Origin: Onthophagus taurus
Taxonomy: Eukaryota; Arthropoda; Insecta; Coleoptera; Scarabaeidae
Direction: 5' to 3'
NCBI RefSeq assembly: GCF_036711975.1
Contig: NW_027248940.1
Coordinates: forward strand, 2,914,001-2,978,000
Length of the DNA stretch: 64,000 bases
Positions 12,201 through 23,665 of this stretch are shown here, one piece after another. The notes below the pieces were generated by a model. The model made no database searches. It worked only from the letters and a program-made list of their open reading frames with translations, and was not told the origin of the DNA. Position numbers and translations under genes: made by a program. Positions within the stretch are counted from its first letter, which is position 1. Every line of letters begins with the position of its first letter.

Positions 12201-14350
12201 AAGATATCGAGGTAAATACCAAAGTATGAAAATTTTATGAATTTCGTTGTTTTACTAGTAGGTAATGGTAACACTCGAGATTCGGAGGATATTACAAAAA
12301 AATTTTTAGAACAAAAGTTGTAGCAAATTTGATTCTTAATAATATTGTACTCTTTCACTTTTGCTCTCAGATGCAAAGATATCGAGGTAAATACCAAAGT
12401 ATGAAAATTTTATGAATTTCGTTGTTTTACTAGTAGGTAATGGTAACACTCGAGATTCGGAGGATATTACAAAAAAATTTTTAGAACAAAAGTTGTAGCA
12501 AATTTGATTCTTAATAATATTGTACTCTTTCACTTTTGCTCTCAGATGCAAAGATATCGAGGTAAATACCAAAGTATGAAAATTTTATGAATTTCGTTGT
12601 TTTACTAGTAGGTAATGGTAACACTCGAGATTCGGAGGATATTACAAAAAAATTTTTAGAACAAAAGTTGTAGCAAATTTGATTCTTAATAATATTGTAC
12701 TCTTTCACTTTTGCTCTCAGATGCAAAGATATCGAGGTAAATACCAAAGTATGAAAATTTTATGAATTTCGTTGTTTTACTAGTAGGTAATGGTAACACT
12801 CGAGATTCGGAGGATATTACAAAAAAATTTTTAGAACAAAAGTTGTAGCAAATTTGATTCTTATCTTAACAATATTGTACCCTTTCACTTTTGCTCTGAG
12901 ATGCAAAGATATCGAGGTAAATACCAAAGTATGAAAATTTTATGAATTTCGTTGTTTTACTAGTAGGTAATGGTAACACTCGAGATTCGGAGGATATTAC
13001 AAAAAAATTTTTAGAACAAAAGTTGTAGCAAATTTGATTCTTAATAATATTGTACTCTTTCACTTTTGCTCTCAGATGCAAAGATATCGAGGTAAATACC
13101 AAAGTATGAAAATTTTATGAATTTCGTTGTTTTACTAGTAGGTAATGGTAACACTCGAGATTCGGAGGATATTACAAAAAAATTTTTAGAACAAAAGTTG
13201 TAGCAAATTTGATTCTTAATAATATTGTACTCTTTCACTTTTGCTCTCAGATGCAAAGATATCGAGGTAAATACCAAAGTATGAAAATTTTATGAATTTC
13301 GTTGTTTTACTAGTAGGTAATGGTAACACTCGAGATTCGGAGGATATTACAAAAAAATTTTTAGAACAAAAGTTGTAGCAAATTTGATTCTTATCTTAAC
13401 AATATTGTACCCTTTCACTTTTGCTCTGAGATGCAAAGATATCGAGGTAAATACCAAAGTATGAAAATTTTATGAATTTCGTTGTTTTACTAGTAGGTAA
13501 TGGTAACACTCGAGATTCGGAGGATATTACAAAAAAATTTTTAGAACAAAAGTTGTAGCAAATTTGATTCTTAACAATATTGTACTCTTTCACTTTTGCT
13601 CTCAGATGCAAAGATATCGAGGTAAATACCAAAGTATGAAAATTTTATGAATTTCGTTGTTTTACTAGTAGGTAATGGTAACACTCGAGATTCGGAGGAT
13701 ATTACAAAAAAAATTTTAGAACAAAAGTTGTAGCAAATTTGATTTTTAACAATATTGTACCCTTTCACATTTGCTCTCAGATGCATAGATATCGAGGTAA
13801 ATACCAAAGTATGAAAATTTGAAGAATTTCGTTGTTTTACTAGTTGTTGATGGTAATACTCGGGATTCGGAGAATATTACAAAAAAATGTTTAGGACAAA
13901 AGTTGTAGCCAATTTGATTCTTAACAATATTGCTTTCTTTCACTTTTGCTCTCAGATGCATAGATATCGAAGTAAATACCAAAGTATGAAAATTTTATGA
14001 ATTTCGTTGTTTTACTAGCAGGTAATGGTAACACTCGAGATTCGGAGGATATTACAGAAAAAATTTTAGAACAAAAGTTGTAGCAAATTTGATTCTTAAC
14101 AATATTGCTCTCTTTCACTTTTGCCCTCAGATGCATAGATATCGAGGTAAATGCCAAAGTATGAAAATTTGATGAATTTCGTTATTTTACTAGTAGGTAA
14201 TGGTAACACTCGAGATTCGGAGGATATTACAACAAAATTTTTAGAACAAAAGTTGTAGCAAATTTGATTCTTAACAATATTGCTCTAGTACACGTTTGTT
14301 GTCAGATGCATAGATATCGTGAAAAATACTAAAGTATGAAAATTTGTTCA
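9241..14350. repeat. 175-bp satellite (family A), block 2, about 29 units
   Basis: This block has the same monomer and orientation as block 1. The ends (9241-9950 and 13700-14350) hold diverged units, while the middle is highly uniform (see the separate entry). The block stops about 150 bases beyond the poly(A) signal of zen. Confidence 0.95.
9955..13690. repeat. Homogenised higher-order zone in satellite A
   Basis: Two almost invariant monomer types alternate. Type A (180 bp) has a 5-bp duplication, reading TTCTTATCTTAACAATATTG, then TACCC and CTCTGAG or CTTTGAG. Type B (175 bp) reads TTCTTAATAATATTGTACTC (or TTAACAATATTG) with CTCTCAG. Reading left to right the order is A A B A A A B B A B A B A B B B A B B A B. 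Type A markers (TTAACAATAT) fall at 10026, 10206, 10561, 10741, 10921, 11451, 11806, 12161, 12866 and 13396, so the spacings are exact sums of 180 and 175. This implies recent spread by unequal exchange of dimers and trimers. Confidence 0.85.
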
Positions 14351-14498
14351 ATTAAGGTTCTCAGAAATATGTATTTTTGAAAGGTTTTGATTAAATTGAT
14401 ATTGATTCATCTTATGCGTCATCCGCATTATCTTTTTCGTCTATATCCAGATAATTATTAACATTTTCTTCGTCGTTAAATTTTCATCAAATTCATTA

Positions 14499-14504
14499 TT
14501 TATT
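14499..14504 (-). terminator. Poly(A) signal of zen
   Basis: AATAAA on the minus strand lies about 100 bases past the zen stop codon. A second possible signal overlaps the stop codon itself (TAAATAAATTAG). Confidence 0.45.
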
Positions 14505-14601
14505 CTTACAAAACATAATATAAATTAGGAAAAACATAAAATTTGACATTGACATTTTAGGTTATAAATTAAAAGAAATTAAAAATAAAAATCTAATTTA
14601 T

Positions 14602-15387
14602 TTACATATCATAATGAATATAATCGGTAACTTGCGCCTCAATCTCACTTTTAACACTTGGTGTCACGATTTGATGATTTTGAACCGATTGATTCGAATT
14701 AACGGTAAGATTATGATTATTAACGTCGTTATGCACTGCAAGATGCGGTGAATTAACTTCTTCGACGAACGACCCATTCCCGCCGTAAGTTAAAACTCTG
14801 TATTGATTCCCCGAATATTGCTCGGAAATTTGATTATTAGCGAATAAATTCTCGAAATTTCTCGCCCTTCTCTGCGCGTCTTCCTTCTTCTGCTTCATCC
14901 GCCGATTTTGGAACCAAACTTTAATCTTTAAATCGGGCAAATCCAAAGTTTTCGCAATCTCCGCCCTCCTCCTTCTACACAAATACTTATTCACCTTAAA
15001 TTCGTTCTCTAATTCAACTAATTGATGTGTTGTGTAAGCGGTTCTTTTTCTTTTTTGTTTCGGCGGTCCCGAAGATGGTGATGCTGAGGTCGAGGTTTCT
15101 TCGTGGTAATCCAAAATCGTTGATTGCGGCGAATTATTGTTATACTTAATAAAATTGTAATTCGGATTTTGTTGTTGCATATAAACATCGTTCGCGTAAT
15201 AATTATTATGCAATTGAACATCAAAAACGTTCGAGTTTTGAATCCACGGTTGATGGGATAAATTTTGATGTGGATTTTGGTAATTTGGAAAAGTTACTTC
15301 GGGTTTGTTTCGACCGATTTCGACGTAATTTATCGGGGAACTTTCTCTTGACGATGATAAAACCTCTTCTTTGGGATTTAAATCCAT
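14602..15387 (-). CDS. zen: Homeodomain transcription factor zerknullt (insect Hox3)
   Basis: The protein has 261 residues and is nuclear; zen proteins are insect derivatives of Hox3 that pattern extra-embryonic membranes. The homeodomain spans about residues 111-170, with [20 protein letters not shown] in helix 1, [11 protein letters not shown] in helix 2, and [16 protein letters not shown] in helix 3, so Gln50, Asn51 and Met54 are present as in Hox proteins. The [10 protein letters not shown] stretch is typical of zen. Flanks are rich in Asn, Gln and Ser; a Ser-rich [13 protein letters not shown] linker precedes the domain. The start is the ATG at 15387 (GTGATGG, good context); the open frame reaches back to 15429 but only through a TTG codon. 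No intron interrupts the coding frame, although many zen genes have one before the homeobox. Satellite DNA lies beyond both flanks. No other Hox gene is in the window. Confidence 0.9.
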   Translation of the reverse strand: MDLNPKEEVLSSSRESSPINYVEIGRNKPEVTFPNYQNPHQNLSHQPWIQNSNVFDVQLHNNYYANDVYMQQQNPNYNFIKYNNNSPQSTILDYHEETSTSASPSSGPPKQKRKRTAYTTHQLVELENEFKVNKYLCRRRRAEIAKTLDLPDLKIKVWFQNRRMKQKKEDAQRRARNFENLFANNQISEQYSGNQYRVLTYGGNGSFVEEVNSPHLAVHNDVNNHNLTVNSNQSVQNHQIVTPSVKSEIEAQVTDYIHYDM

Positions 15388-15577
15388 CACGTAAACTTGT
15401 TTTAGACGATTTTGGTTTGAATGATTCAATTACGTAAAAGAAAACGATGTTGGTTACGAACAGGTCGAAAATGAACTGGATAATTACCGATTTCGTTAGC
15501 ATTGGGGTGCGATAATGAGCGTTTAATGAGAATTTAAAGGTTTTTGAAGGATTCGAAAAGTTACTGGAACGTATTTT

Positions 15578-15585
15578 CTTTTATA
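15578..15585 (-). promoter_or_regulatory. Candidate TATA box of zen
   Basis: TATAAAAG on the minus strand lies about 190 bases before the chosen ATG, which would leave a 5' UTR of roughly 160 bases. No clear initiator confirms it, so the site is provisional. Confidence 0.4.
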
Positions 15586-15589
15586 TTAA

Positions 15590-15956
15590 TTAATTATTTA
15601 TTTCTTATGTTGTATATTTATTATACAAAAGAAAAAACTAGCTGATTCCCAATGGACGCAATATGCATTATACTACAAAAATACTCGTGGTTTAAAACGA
15701 CTTTTTCAAAACACAAAGAAACAGTTCTTGATCGCGATTAGAAAAATCGCTTCAGAATAATGTACCCTTTACCCGTATAATGCTCTGATCCGGAATATAT
15801 TATGGGACACCTGTATACCGAGACGCCCAGTATTGCTTCAAAAGGACTAACCTGTATAAGTCGGGCTTATACAGTGAAATTTTGAATATTGACTGGAATT
15901 ATCTGTTGTTTTTGACAACAGTTAAAGTATCTTGTGAAGTTTTCTATACAACATTA
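15590..15956. other. Upstream region of zen, transposon-scarred
   Basis: The sequence is AT-rich with two short transposon-like phrases (GGGACACCTGTATA near 15804 and AACCTGTATAAGTCGGGCTT near 15850). No gene is recognised. It could contain zen regulatory sequence, but nothing visible proves it. Confidence 0.4.
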
Positions 15957-16085
15957 TACAGGGTGTCTCGCGTAACTGGTTCGTTAGAAATTTTTAGTTC
16001 TTTTTTAATTCTCTACAATTTATCTATAAACATTCCTATACCTATTTATTGTAGTTTCTCTAGTATTGGGAAATTTATCAAAACA
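15957..16085. mobile_element. Fragment of a TACAGGGTG-type DNA element
   Basis: It begins TATACAGGGTGTCTCGCGTA and continues AACTGGTTCGTTAGAA. The second phrase returns at the extreme right end of the window (63984-63999). These are termini of a short TA-inserting element family. The other end is not visible, because LINE 3' sequence starts next. Confidence 0.5.
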
Positions 16086-16439
16086 TGCAGGAAATGCAGG
16101 AAACCGTTTATTTATTTATTTATTACATATTCGGGATGCATACGGGGAGAATATCCCCAACAAAGCATCCTCATAATAACGAAAATTAATATAAAAAAAA
16201 ATTGTGATATAAACTAAAATAAATACAACGATAAAGCGATCAACAAAACATCCGCTATACATTAGTTAGTACATATTTTCTAAAAGAGTGTAAGGAAACG
16301 TCACAGAGAGGTACATGGTTGAAGCCTTGGTTATAGGAATTAAGAATTCGAACTAATGGAGAGCTTTGATAAAGGTTGGTGTTAGATCTATCAAGACGAA
16401 ATGTAGCGTTGAAACGTGTAAGCCGTTGCGGTACATTGA
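16086..16439 (-). mobile_element. LINE 1, 3' end (C-terminus, 3' UTR, AAAT tail)
   Basis: On the minus strand this encodes the C-terminus of a jockey/CR1-like ORF2 (NVPQRLTRFNATFRLDRSNT, then NLYQSSPLVRILNSYNQGFN) ending in a stop near 16255, followed by a 3' UTR and a tail of AAATAAATAAATAA at about 16109-16123. Bases 16365-16439 are identical to 21132-21206, the broken 3' edge of the larger LINE piece on the other side of satellite block 3. The two pieces together make one element. Confidence 0.8.
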
Positions 16440-19400
16440 AGTTGTAGCCAATTTGATTGTTAACAATATTGCTTTCTTTCACTTTTACTCTCAGATGCAT
16501 AGATATCGAGGTAAATACCAAAGAATGAAAATTTGATAAATTTTGTTGTTGTGGTATCTGCTGATGGAAACACTCGAGTTTCGGAGGATATTACAAAAAA
16601 ATTTTTTGAACAAAAATTATAGCAAATTTGATTCTTAACAATATTGCTCTCTTTCACTTTAGCTCTCAGGTGCATAGATATCGAGGTAAATACAAAAGTA
16701 TAAAAATTTGATGAATTTCGTTGTTTTACAGTAGATAATGGTAACACTCGAGATTCGGAGGATAGTACACAAAAATTTTTAGAACAAAAGTTGTAGCAAA
16801 TTTGATTCTTAGCAATATTGCTCTCTTTCACTTTTGCTCTGAGATGCATAGATATCGAGGTAAATGCCAAAGTAAGAAAATTTGATGAATTTCGTTGTTT
16901 TACTAGTAGGTGATGGTAACACTCGAGATTCGGAGGATATTACAAAAAGATTTTTAGAACAAAAGTTGTAGCAAATTTGATTCTTAGCAATATTGTACTC
17001 TTTCACTTTTGCTCTCAGATGCACAGATATCGAGGTAAATGTCAAAGTATGAAAATTTGATGAATTTCGTTGTTTTACTAGTAGGTAATGGTAACACTCG
17101 AGATTCGGAGGATATTACAAAAAAATTTTTAGAACAAAAGTTGTAGCAAATTTAATTCTTAACAATATCGCTATCTATCACATTTCCTCTCAGATGCATA
17201 GATATCGAGGTAAATATCAAAGTATGAAAATTTGATGAATTTCGTTGTTTTACTAGTAGGTGATGGTAACACTTGAGATTCGGAGGATATTACAAAAAAA
17301 TTTTTAGAACAAAAGTTGTAGGAAATTTGATTCTTAGCAATATTGTACTCTTTCACTTTTGCTCTTAGATGCACAGATATCGAGGTAAATACCAAAGTAT
17401 GAAAATTTGATGAATTTCGTTGTTTTACTAGTAGGTGATGGTAACACTCGAGATTCGGAGGATATTACAAAAAAAATTTTAGAACAAAAGTTGTAGCAAA
17501 TTTGATTCTTAACAATATTATACCCTTTCACATTTGCTCTCAGATGCATAGATATCGAGGTAAATACCAAAGTATGAAAATTTGATGAATTTCGTTGCTT
17601 TACTAGTAGGTGATGGTAACACTCGAGATTCGGAGGATATTACAAAAAAATATTTAGAACAAAAGTTGTAGCAAATTTGATTCTTAGCAATATTGTACTC
17701 TTTCACTTTTGCTCTCAGATGCACAGATATCGAGGTAAATGTCAAAGTATGAAAATTTGATGAATTTCGTTGTTTTACTAGTAGGTAATGGTAACACTCG
17801 AGATTCGGAGGATATTACAAAAAGATTTTTAGAACAAAAGTTGTAGCAAATTTGATTCTTAGCAATATTGTACTCTTTCACTTTTGCTCTCAGATGCACA
17901 GATATCGAGGTAAATGTCAAAGTATGAAAATTTGATGAATTTCGTTGTTTTACTAGTAGGTAATGGTAACACTCGAGATTCGGAGGATATTACAAAAAGA
18001 TTTTTAGAACAAAAGTTGTAGCAAATTTGATTCTTAGCAATATTGTACTCTTTCACTTTTGCTCTCAGATGCACAGATATCGAGGTAAATGTCAAAGTAT
18101 GAAAATTTGATGAATTTCGTTGTTTTACTAGTAGGTAATGGTAACACTCGAGATTCGGAGGATATTACAAAAAAATTTTTAGAACAAAAGTTGTAGCAAA
18201 TTTGATTCTTAACAATATTATACTCTTTCATATTTGCTCTTAGATGCACAGATATCGAGGTAAATACCAAAGTATGAAAATTTGATGAATTTCGTTGCTT
18301 TACTAGTAGGTGATGGTAACACTCGAGATTCGGAGGATATTACAAAAAGATTTTTAGAACAAAAGTTGTAGCAAATTTGATTCTTAGCAATATTGTACTC
18401 TTTCACTTTTGCTCTCAGATGCACAGATATCGAGGTAAATGTCAAAGTATGAAAATTTGATGAATTTCGTTGTTTTACTAGTAGGTAATGGTAACACTCG
18501 AGATTCGGAGGATATTACAAAAAAATATTTAGAACAAAAGTTGTAGCAAATTTGATTCTTAGCAATATTGTACTCTTTCACTTTTGCTCTCAGATGCACA
18601 GATATCGAGGTAAATGTCAAAGTATGAAAATTTGATGAATTTCGTTGTTTTACTAGTAGGTAATGGTAACACTCGAGATTCGGAGGATATTACAAAAAGA
18701 TTTTTAGAACAAAAGTTGTAGCAAATTTGATTCTTAGCAATATTGTACTCTTTCACTTTTGCTCTCAGATGCACAGATATCGAGGTAAATGTCAAAGTAT
18801 GAAAATTTGATGAATTTCGTTGTTTTACTATATAGTAGGTAATGGTAACACTCGAGATTCGGAGGATATTACAAAAAAATTTTTAGAACAAAAGTTGTAG
18901 CAAATTTGATTCTTAACAATATTATACTCTTTCATATTTGCTCTTAGATGCACAGATATCGAGGTAAATACCAAAGTATGAAAATTTGATGAATTTCGTT
19001 GCTTTACTAGTAGGTGATGGTAACACTCGAGATTCGGAGGATATTACAAAAAGATTTTTAGAACAAAAGTTGTAGCAAATTTGATTCTTAGCAATATTGT
19101 ACTCTTTCACTTTTGCTCTCAGATGCACAGATATCGAGGTAAATGTCAAAGTATGAAAATTTGATGAATTTCGTTGTTTTACTAGTAGGTAATGGTAACA
19201 CTCGAGATTCGGAGGATATTACAAAAAAAATTTTAGAACAAAAGTTGTAGCAAATTTGATTCTTAACAATATTATACTCTTTCATATTTGCTCTTAGATG
19301 CACAGATATCGAGGTAAATACCAAAGTATGAAAATTTGATGAATTTCGTTGTTTTACTAGTAGGTGATGGTAACACTCGAGATTCGGAGGATATTACAAA

Positions 19401-21131
19401 AAAAATTTTAGAACAAAAGTTGTAGCAAATTTGATTCTTAGCAATATTGTACTCTTTCACTTTTGCTCTCAGATGCACAGATATCGAGGTAAATACCAAA
19501 GTATGAGAATTTAATGAATTTCGTTGCTTTACTAGTAGGTGATGGTAACACTCGAGATTCGGAGGATATTACAAAAAAATATTTAGAACAAAAGTTGTAG
19601 CAAATTTGATTCTTAGCAATATTGTACTCTTTCACTTTTGCTCTCAGATGCACAGATATCGAGGTAAATGTCAAAGTATGAAAATTTGATGAATTTCGTT
19701 GTTTTACTAGTAGGTAATGGTAACACTCGAGATTCGGAGGATATTACAAAAAAATTTTTAGAACAAAAGTTGTAGCAAATTTGATTCTTAACAATATTAT
19801 ACTCTTTCATATTTGCTCTCAGATGCATAGATATCGAGGTAAATACCAAAGTATGAAAATTTGATGAATTTCGTTGTTTTACTAGTAGGTAATGGTAACA
19901 CTCGAGATTCGGAGGATATTACAAAAAAATTTTTTGAACAAAAATTATAGCAAATTTGATTCTTAACAATATTGCTCTCTTTCACTTTAGCTCTCAGGTG
20001 CATAGATATCGAGGTAAATACAAAAGTATAAAAATTTGATGAATTTCGTTGTTTTACAGTAGATAATGGTAACACTCGAGATTCGGAGGATAGTACACAA
20101 AAATTTTTAGAACAAAAGTTGTAGCAAATTTGATTCTTAGCAATATTGCTCTCTTTCACTTTTGCTCTGAGATGCATAGATATCGAGGTAAATACCAAAG
20201 TATGAAAATTTGATGAATTTCGTTGTTTTACTAGTAGGTGATGGTAACACTCGAGATTCGGAGGATATTACAAAAAAAATTTTAGAACAAAAGTTGTAGC
20301 AAATTTGATTCTTAGCAATATTGTACTCTTTCACTTTTGCTCTTAGATGCACAGATATCGAGGTAAATACCAAAGTATGAAAATTTGATGAATTTCGTTG
20401 TTTTACTAGTAGGTGATGGTAACACTCGAGATTCGGAGGATATTACAAAAAAAATGTTAGAACAAAAGTTGTAGCAAATTTGATTCTTAACAATATTGTA
20501 CTCTTTCACTTTTGCTCTCAGATGCACAGATATCGAGGTAAATGTCAAAGTATGAAAATTTGATGAATTTCGTTGTTTTACTAGTAGGTAATGGTAACAC
20601 TCGAGATTCGGAGGATATTACAAAAAAATTTTTAGAACAAAAGTTGTAGCAAATTTGATTCTTAACAATATTATACTCTTTCATATTTGCTCTCAGATGC
20701 ATAGATATCGAGGTAAATACCAAAGTATGAAAATTTGATGAATTTCGTTGTTTTACTAGTAGGTAATGGTAACACTCGAGATTCGGAGGATATTACAAAA
20801 AAATTTTTAGAACAAAAGTTGTAGCAAATTTGATTCTTAACAATATTATACTCTTTCATATTTGCTCTCAGATGCATAGATATCGAGGTAAATACCAAAG
20901 TATGAAAATTTGATGAATTTCGTTGTTTTACTAGTAGGTAATGGTAACACTCGAGATTCGGAGGATATTACAAAAAAATTTTAGAACAAAAGCTGTAGCA
21001 AATTTGATTCTTAACAATATTGTACTCTTTCACTTTTGTTCTCGGATGTACAGATATCGAGGTAAATACCAAAGTATGAAAATTTGATGAATTTCGTTGT
21101 GTTAATAGATGTTAATAGTAAAACTCGGAGT
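16440..21131. repeat. 175-bp satellite (family A), block 3, about 27 units
   Basis: The monomer and orientation are the same as in blocks 1 and 2, but with a different subfamily: many units read AGATGCACAGATATCGAGGT and AAATGTCAAAGTATG. Two units with unusual marks (TTTTGAACAAAAATTATAGC and GGATAGTACACAAAAATTTT) occur near 16600-16860 and again near 19930-20190, so a multi-unit segment was copied over 3.3 kb. One unit (about 18830) has a small TATAG insertion. Both edges abut LINE 1 sequence. Confidence 0.95.
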
Positions 21132-23657
21132 TTTGATAAAGGTTGGTGTTAGATCTATCAAGACGAAATGTAGCGTTGAAACGTGTAAGCCGTTGCGGTA
21201 CATTGATACTTAACTCAGGCAGAAGATCGGTTGTATCCAGCATGCCATTAACAAGCTTGAAGAGGAAGATCAAGTCAGCAACAATTCGACGCTGCTGCAG
21301 TGACAACAAGTTGAAGACCACGCAACGCCTATCGTAATCGCAGTAAGGAAGATGAAATTTATGTGCCAAATAACGTACAAAGCGTCGCTGAATAGCTTCA
21401 ATACGACCACGATACACCGCATACATGGGGTTCCATATTACGGAACCATAACATAGCACACTGTTGACAAATGCTAAATAAAGGGTTTTTATAACAAACC
21501 CCAAATTACGTAGAGCTTTCTTCACCATAAATTCAATATGAAGATGAAATCGCAACTTGGAATCCAATATGATGCCAAAATCTTTTACATTATCCATGGG
21601 CGGGATAGCAGCACCGTTAAAGTTGTAAGGAAAGTTAAGAGGATAACGTTTCCTAGTAAATGTAATTTTTTGGCATTTGTCATAATTTAGACAGTACTCC
21701 TGCAGGCGGTCAAGATCCTCCTGTAGTCTAAGGCAGTCCAGATTAGACCCGATTCTTGTGAATATTTTATTATCGTCGGTATAGAGTAGAAACTTAGAAA
21801 ATATAAAACACGAAGAAATATCATTTATGTACATTACGAATAGTAAGGGTCCAAGATGACTGCCCAGAGGCACACCGGATGTGATAGGTTTGTAGCCAGA
21901 TATAAAGCTACCAATCCTCGTTTAAAGCAGAATGAATAAAGTTTACATAAGACAACAGATTAGACTCCACCGATCGCCCAGACAGAAAACCATGTTGTTC
22001 ATTGATTATAGAGTGAGAAATAGACAGACTAAGATATTCGTGGACAATTTTTTCAAATACTTTGGGATAGCTGAAAGGATAGAAATAGGACGGTAATTGG
22101 ATACCAACTGTTTAACACCAGATTTAAATATTGGAATAACGAAAGCCGTTTTCCACATATTTGGGAAAACACCTTCAAGTAAGGACTTCGACAAAATACG
22201 AAACAGTGGCATTGACAGCTCAGTAGCAAACTCTTTTAAGAATAAAGTTGGAATACCATCCGGGCCAGGACTAGACGACTGGTCAAGATGCAACAGAACA
22301 TTATGAATTGCAAAAACAGATGAGAAGTTATCCGAGAAAGCACAAGAGATCGCAGAACATGAGTCAACTATGGTTCCATCAAAGGAAGTCATTGAGGCTG
22401 GCATGCCAGATGAGGAACCTCTTTTGCCATTAACTAACGACCATATCTTCTTTGGTTTCCCCAACACATCTGCCTGAATGGAACTCAGATAAGCTCTGTA
22501 ATCAGCAGCTATCAATTTTTTAGATCTACGACGCAAAATTAAACTTCCACTTTTTGTGAAATTTTAGCTTTTCCTTAATAATAGGAATAGTAGAACGGTT
22601 ATACCAACAAGGGAATCGTTGTTTAGGTAAAATTCGTTGCGGAACATATCTATTAATAGCAAAGTTAACATGCGCGTAAAAGACCTCAACCATGGCTTCC
22701 ACGTCCATCCCGGCAAAGACAGATCCCCAATCAATACCGTTTAAATAGTTCTTAATACCCAAGGAATCAGCTTTCTTGTAAAGAAAACTAATTTTCGGGC
22801 CTTCAGTCAAGTAAGTTGTCGTGATTGATATAACAAATACAAAAGGCGGGTGGTGTCTGTCCGGATCCACAAGTGGATCATTGCAGGGGTGAACGCTCTC
22901 AATACGACCGTTCGTGCATAATACAAGATCCAAAATTTTATTATTATCGTTTAAAACATTATTGAATTGACTAAAATTACAATAAGAGGAAGTGTTAAGG
23001 AAGTTAACGGCGCGACGCTCGAAGGTTCCCGTAGGCACTAATAAAACATCAGAATCAGATGAAGTCCATGTGATGGATGGTTGATTAAAGTCACCCACGA
23101 TAATGATCATGAGATCCGGATATTTATCGCGCACAGTAGATAGATTGGATAAGAAGAGATCAAGTGGCTCCTCGGCGTTAGGAGGGAGATAAACACAGCA
23201 CAAAAGAAAATTATACTGACCGCAACACACATTCAACCACAAGTCGTCGGCACCGCAGTGGAGACACGGCATAGGAACGACGTGAAGACCTCTCTTGGCG
23301 GCGACAAGGACTCCTCCACCATCTCGCTTGGTAGACGCTGTTGATTCTCTGTCACGACGATATACAATATATGACGGGTTGAGAAGTTCCCCGTCGGACA
23401 CCGTAGAGTTAAGAAAGGTCTCGGTAAGACAAATAAAATCCGTCGATAGCGCATAAGAATTAACTGAGGTAGTATTCGTTTTGGAACGTAGTCCTCGGAC
23501 ATTTTGGTAGTAGAAGCTAAGGCCCATGAATAGTGAAGTGATACTCCCAAAGAAAACCAATGCGATAAAGAGCCCCGTCTTACAATTTATTCAAGTCTGA
23601 CAGGGATTTGACTACCAAAGCCTTAGCTCTGTCATTTTTGTTTGTATTTTGATTAGA
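21132..23657 (-). pseudogene. LINE 1, main body (endonuclease and RT, defective)
   Basis: The 5' end lies at the right. 23657-23590 reads as an ORF1 tail (KALVVKSLSDLNKL, stop). ORF2 starts at ATG 23527 (MGLSFYYQNVRGLRSK), an APE endonuclease containing SLHYS-region frames and IIIVGDFNQPSITW. RT follows: SSPGPDGIPTLFLKEFA, SNYRPISILSAIPK, then PLGSHLGPLLFVMYINDI and YTDDNKIF (YADD box with Ala to Thr). Between ALNEDW (about 21930) and SGYKPITSGVP (about 21895) the expected palm segment with the first catalytic aspartate is deleted. A frameshift separates endonuclease and RT near 22530. The element is inactive and belongs to the jockey/CR1 group. Confidence 0.85.
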
Positions 23658-23665
23658 AGGCCATG
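23658..23665. repeat. hAT target-site duplication, left copy
   Basis: AGGCCATG directly precedes the terminal inverted repeat and recurs at 26305-26312. Confidence 0.9.

Noticed and set aside
6352-14350. Possible CRISPR array
   Set aside because: The repeats are contiguous 175-bp monomers without unique spacers, and the DNA is eukaryotic.
15018-15502. Two other minus-strand frames overlapping zen
   Set aside because: They lie in other phases of the zen exon or its leader and show no domain; the homeodomain frame explains the region.
15882-16217. 111-residue plus-strand frame
   Set aside because: It runs across a DNA-element fragment and the LINE 1 tail; composite of repeats.
6409-20898. 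Dozens of similar 75-78-residue minus-strand frames (VFTSIS..LRAKVKE...)
   Set aside because: Each arises once per 175-bp satellite unit, in a phase rotating because 175 is not a multiple of three, overlaps the next and has no promoter or domain. Satellite by-product, not a gene family.
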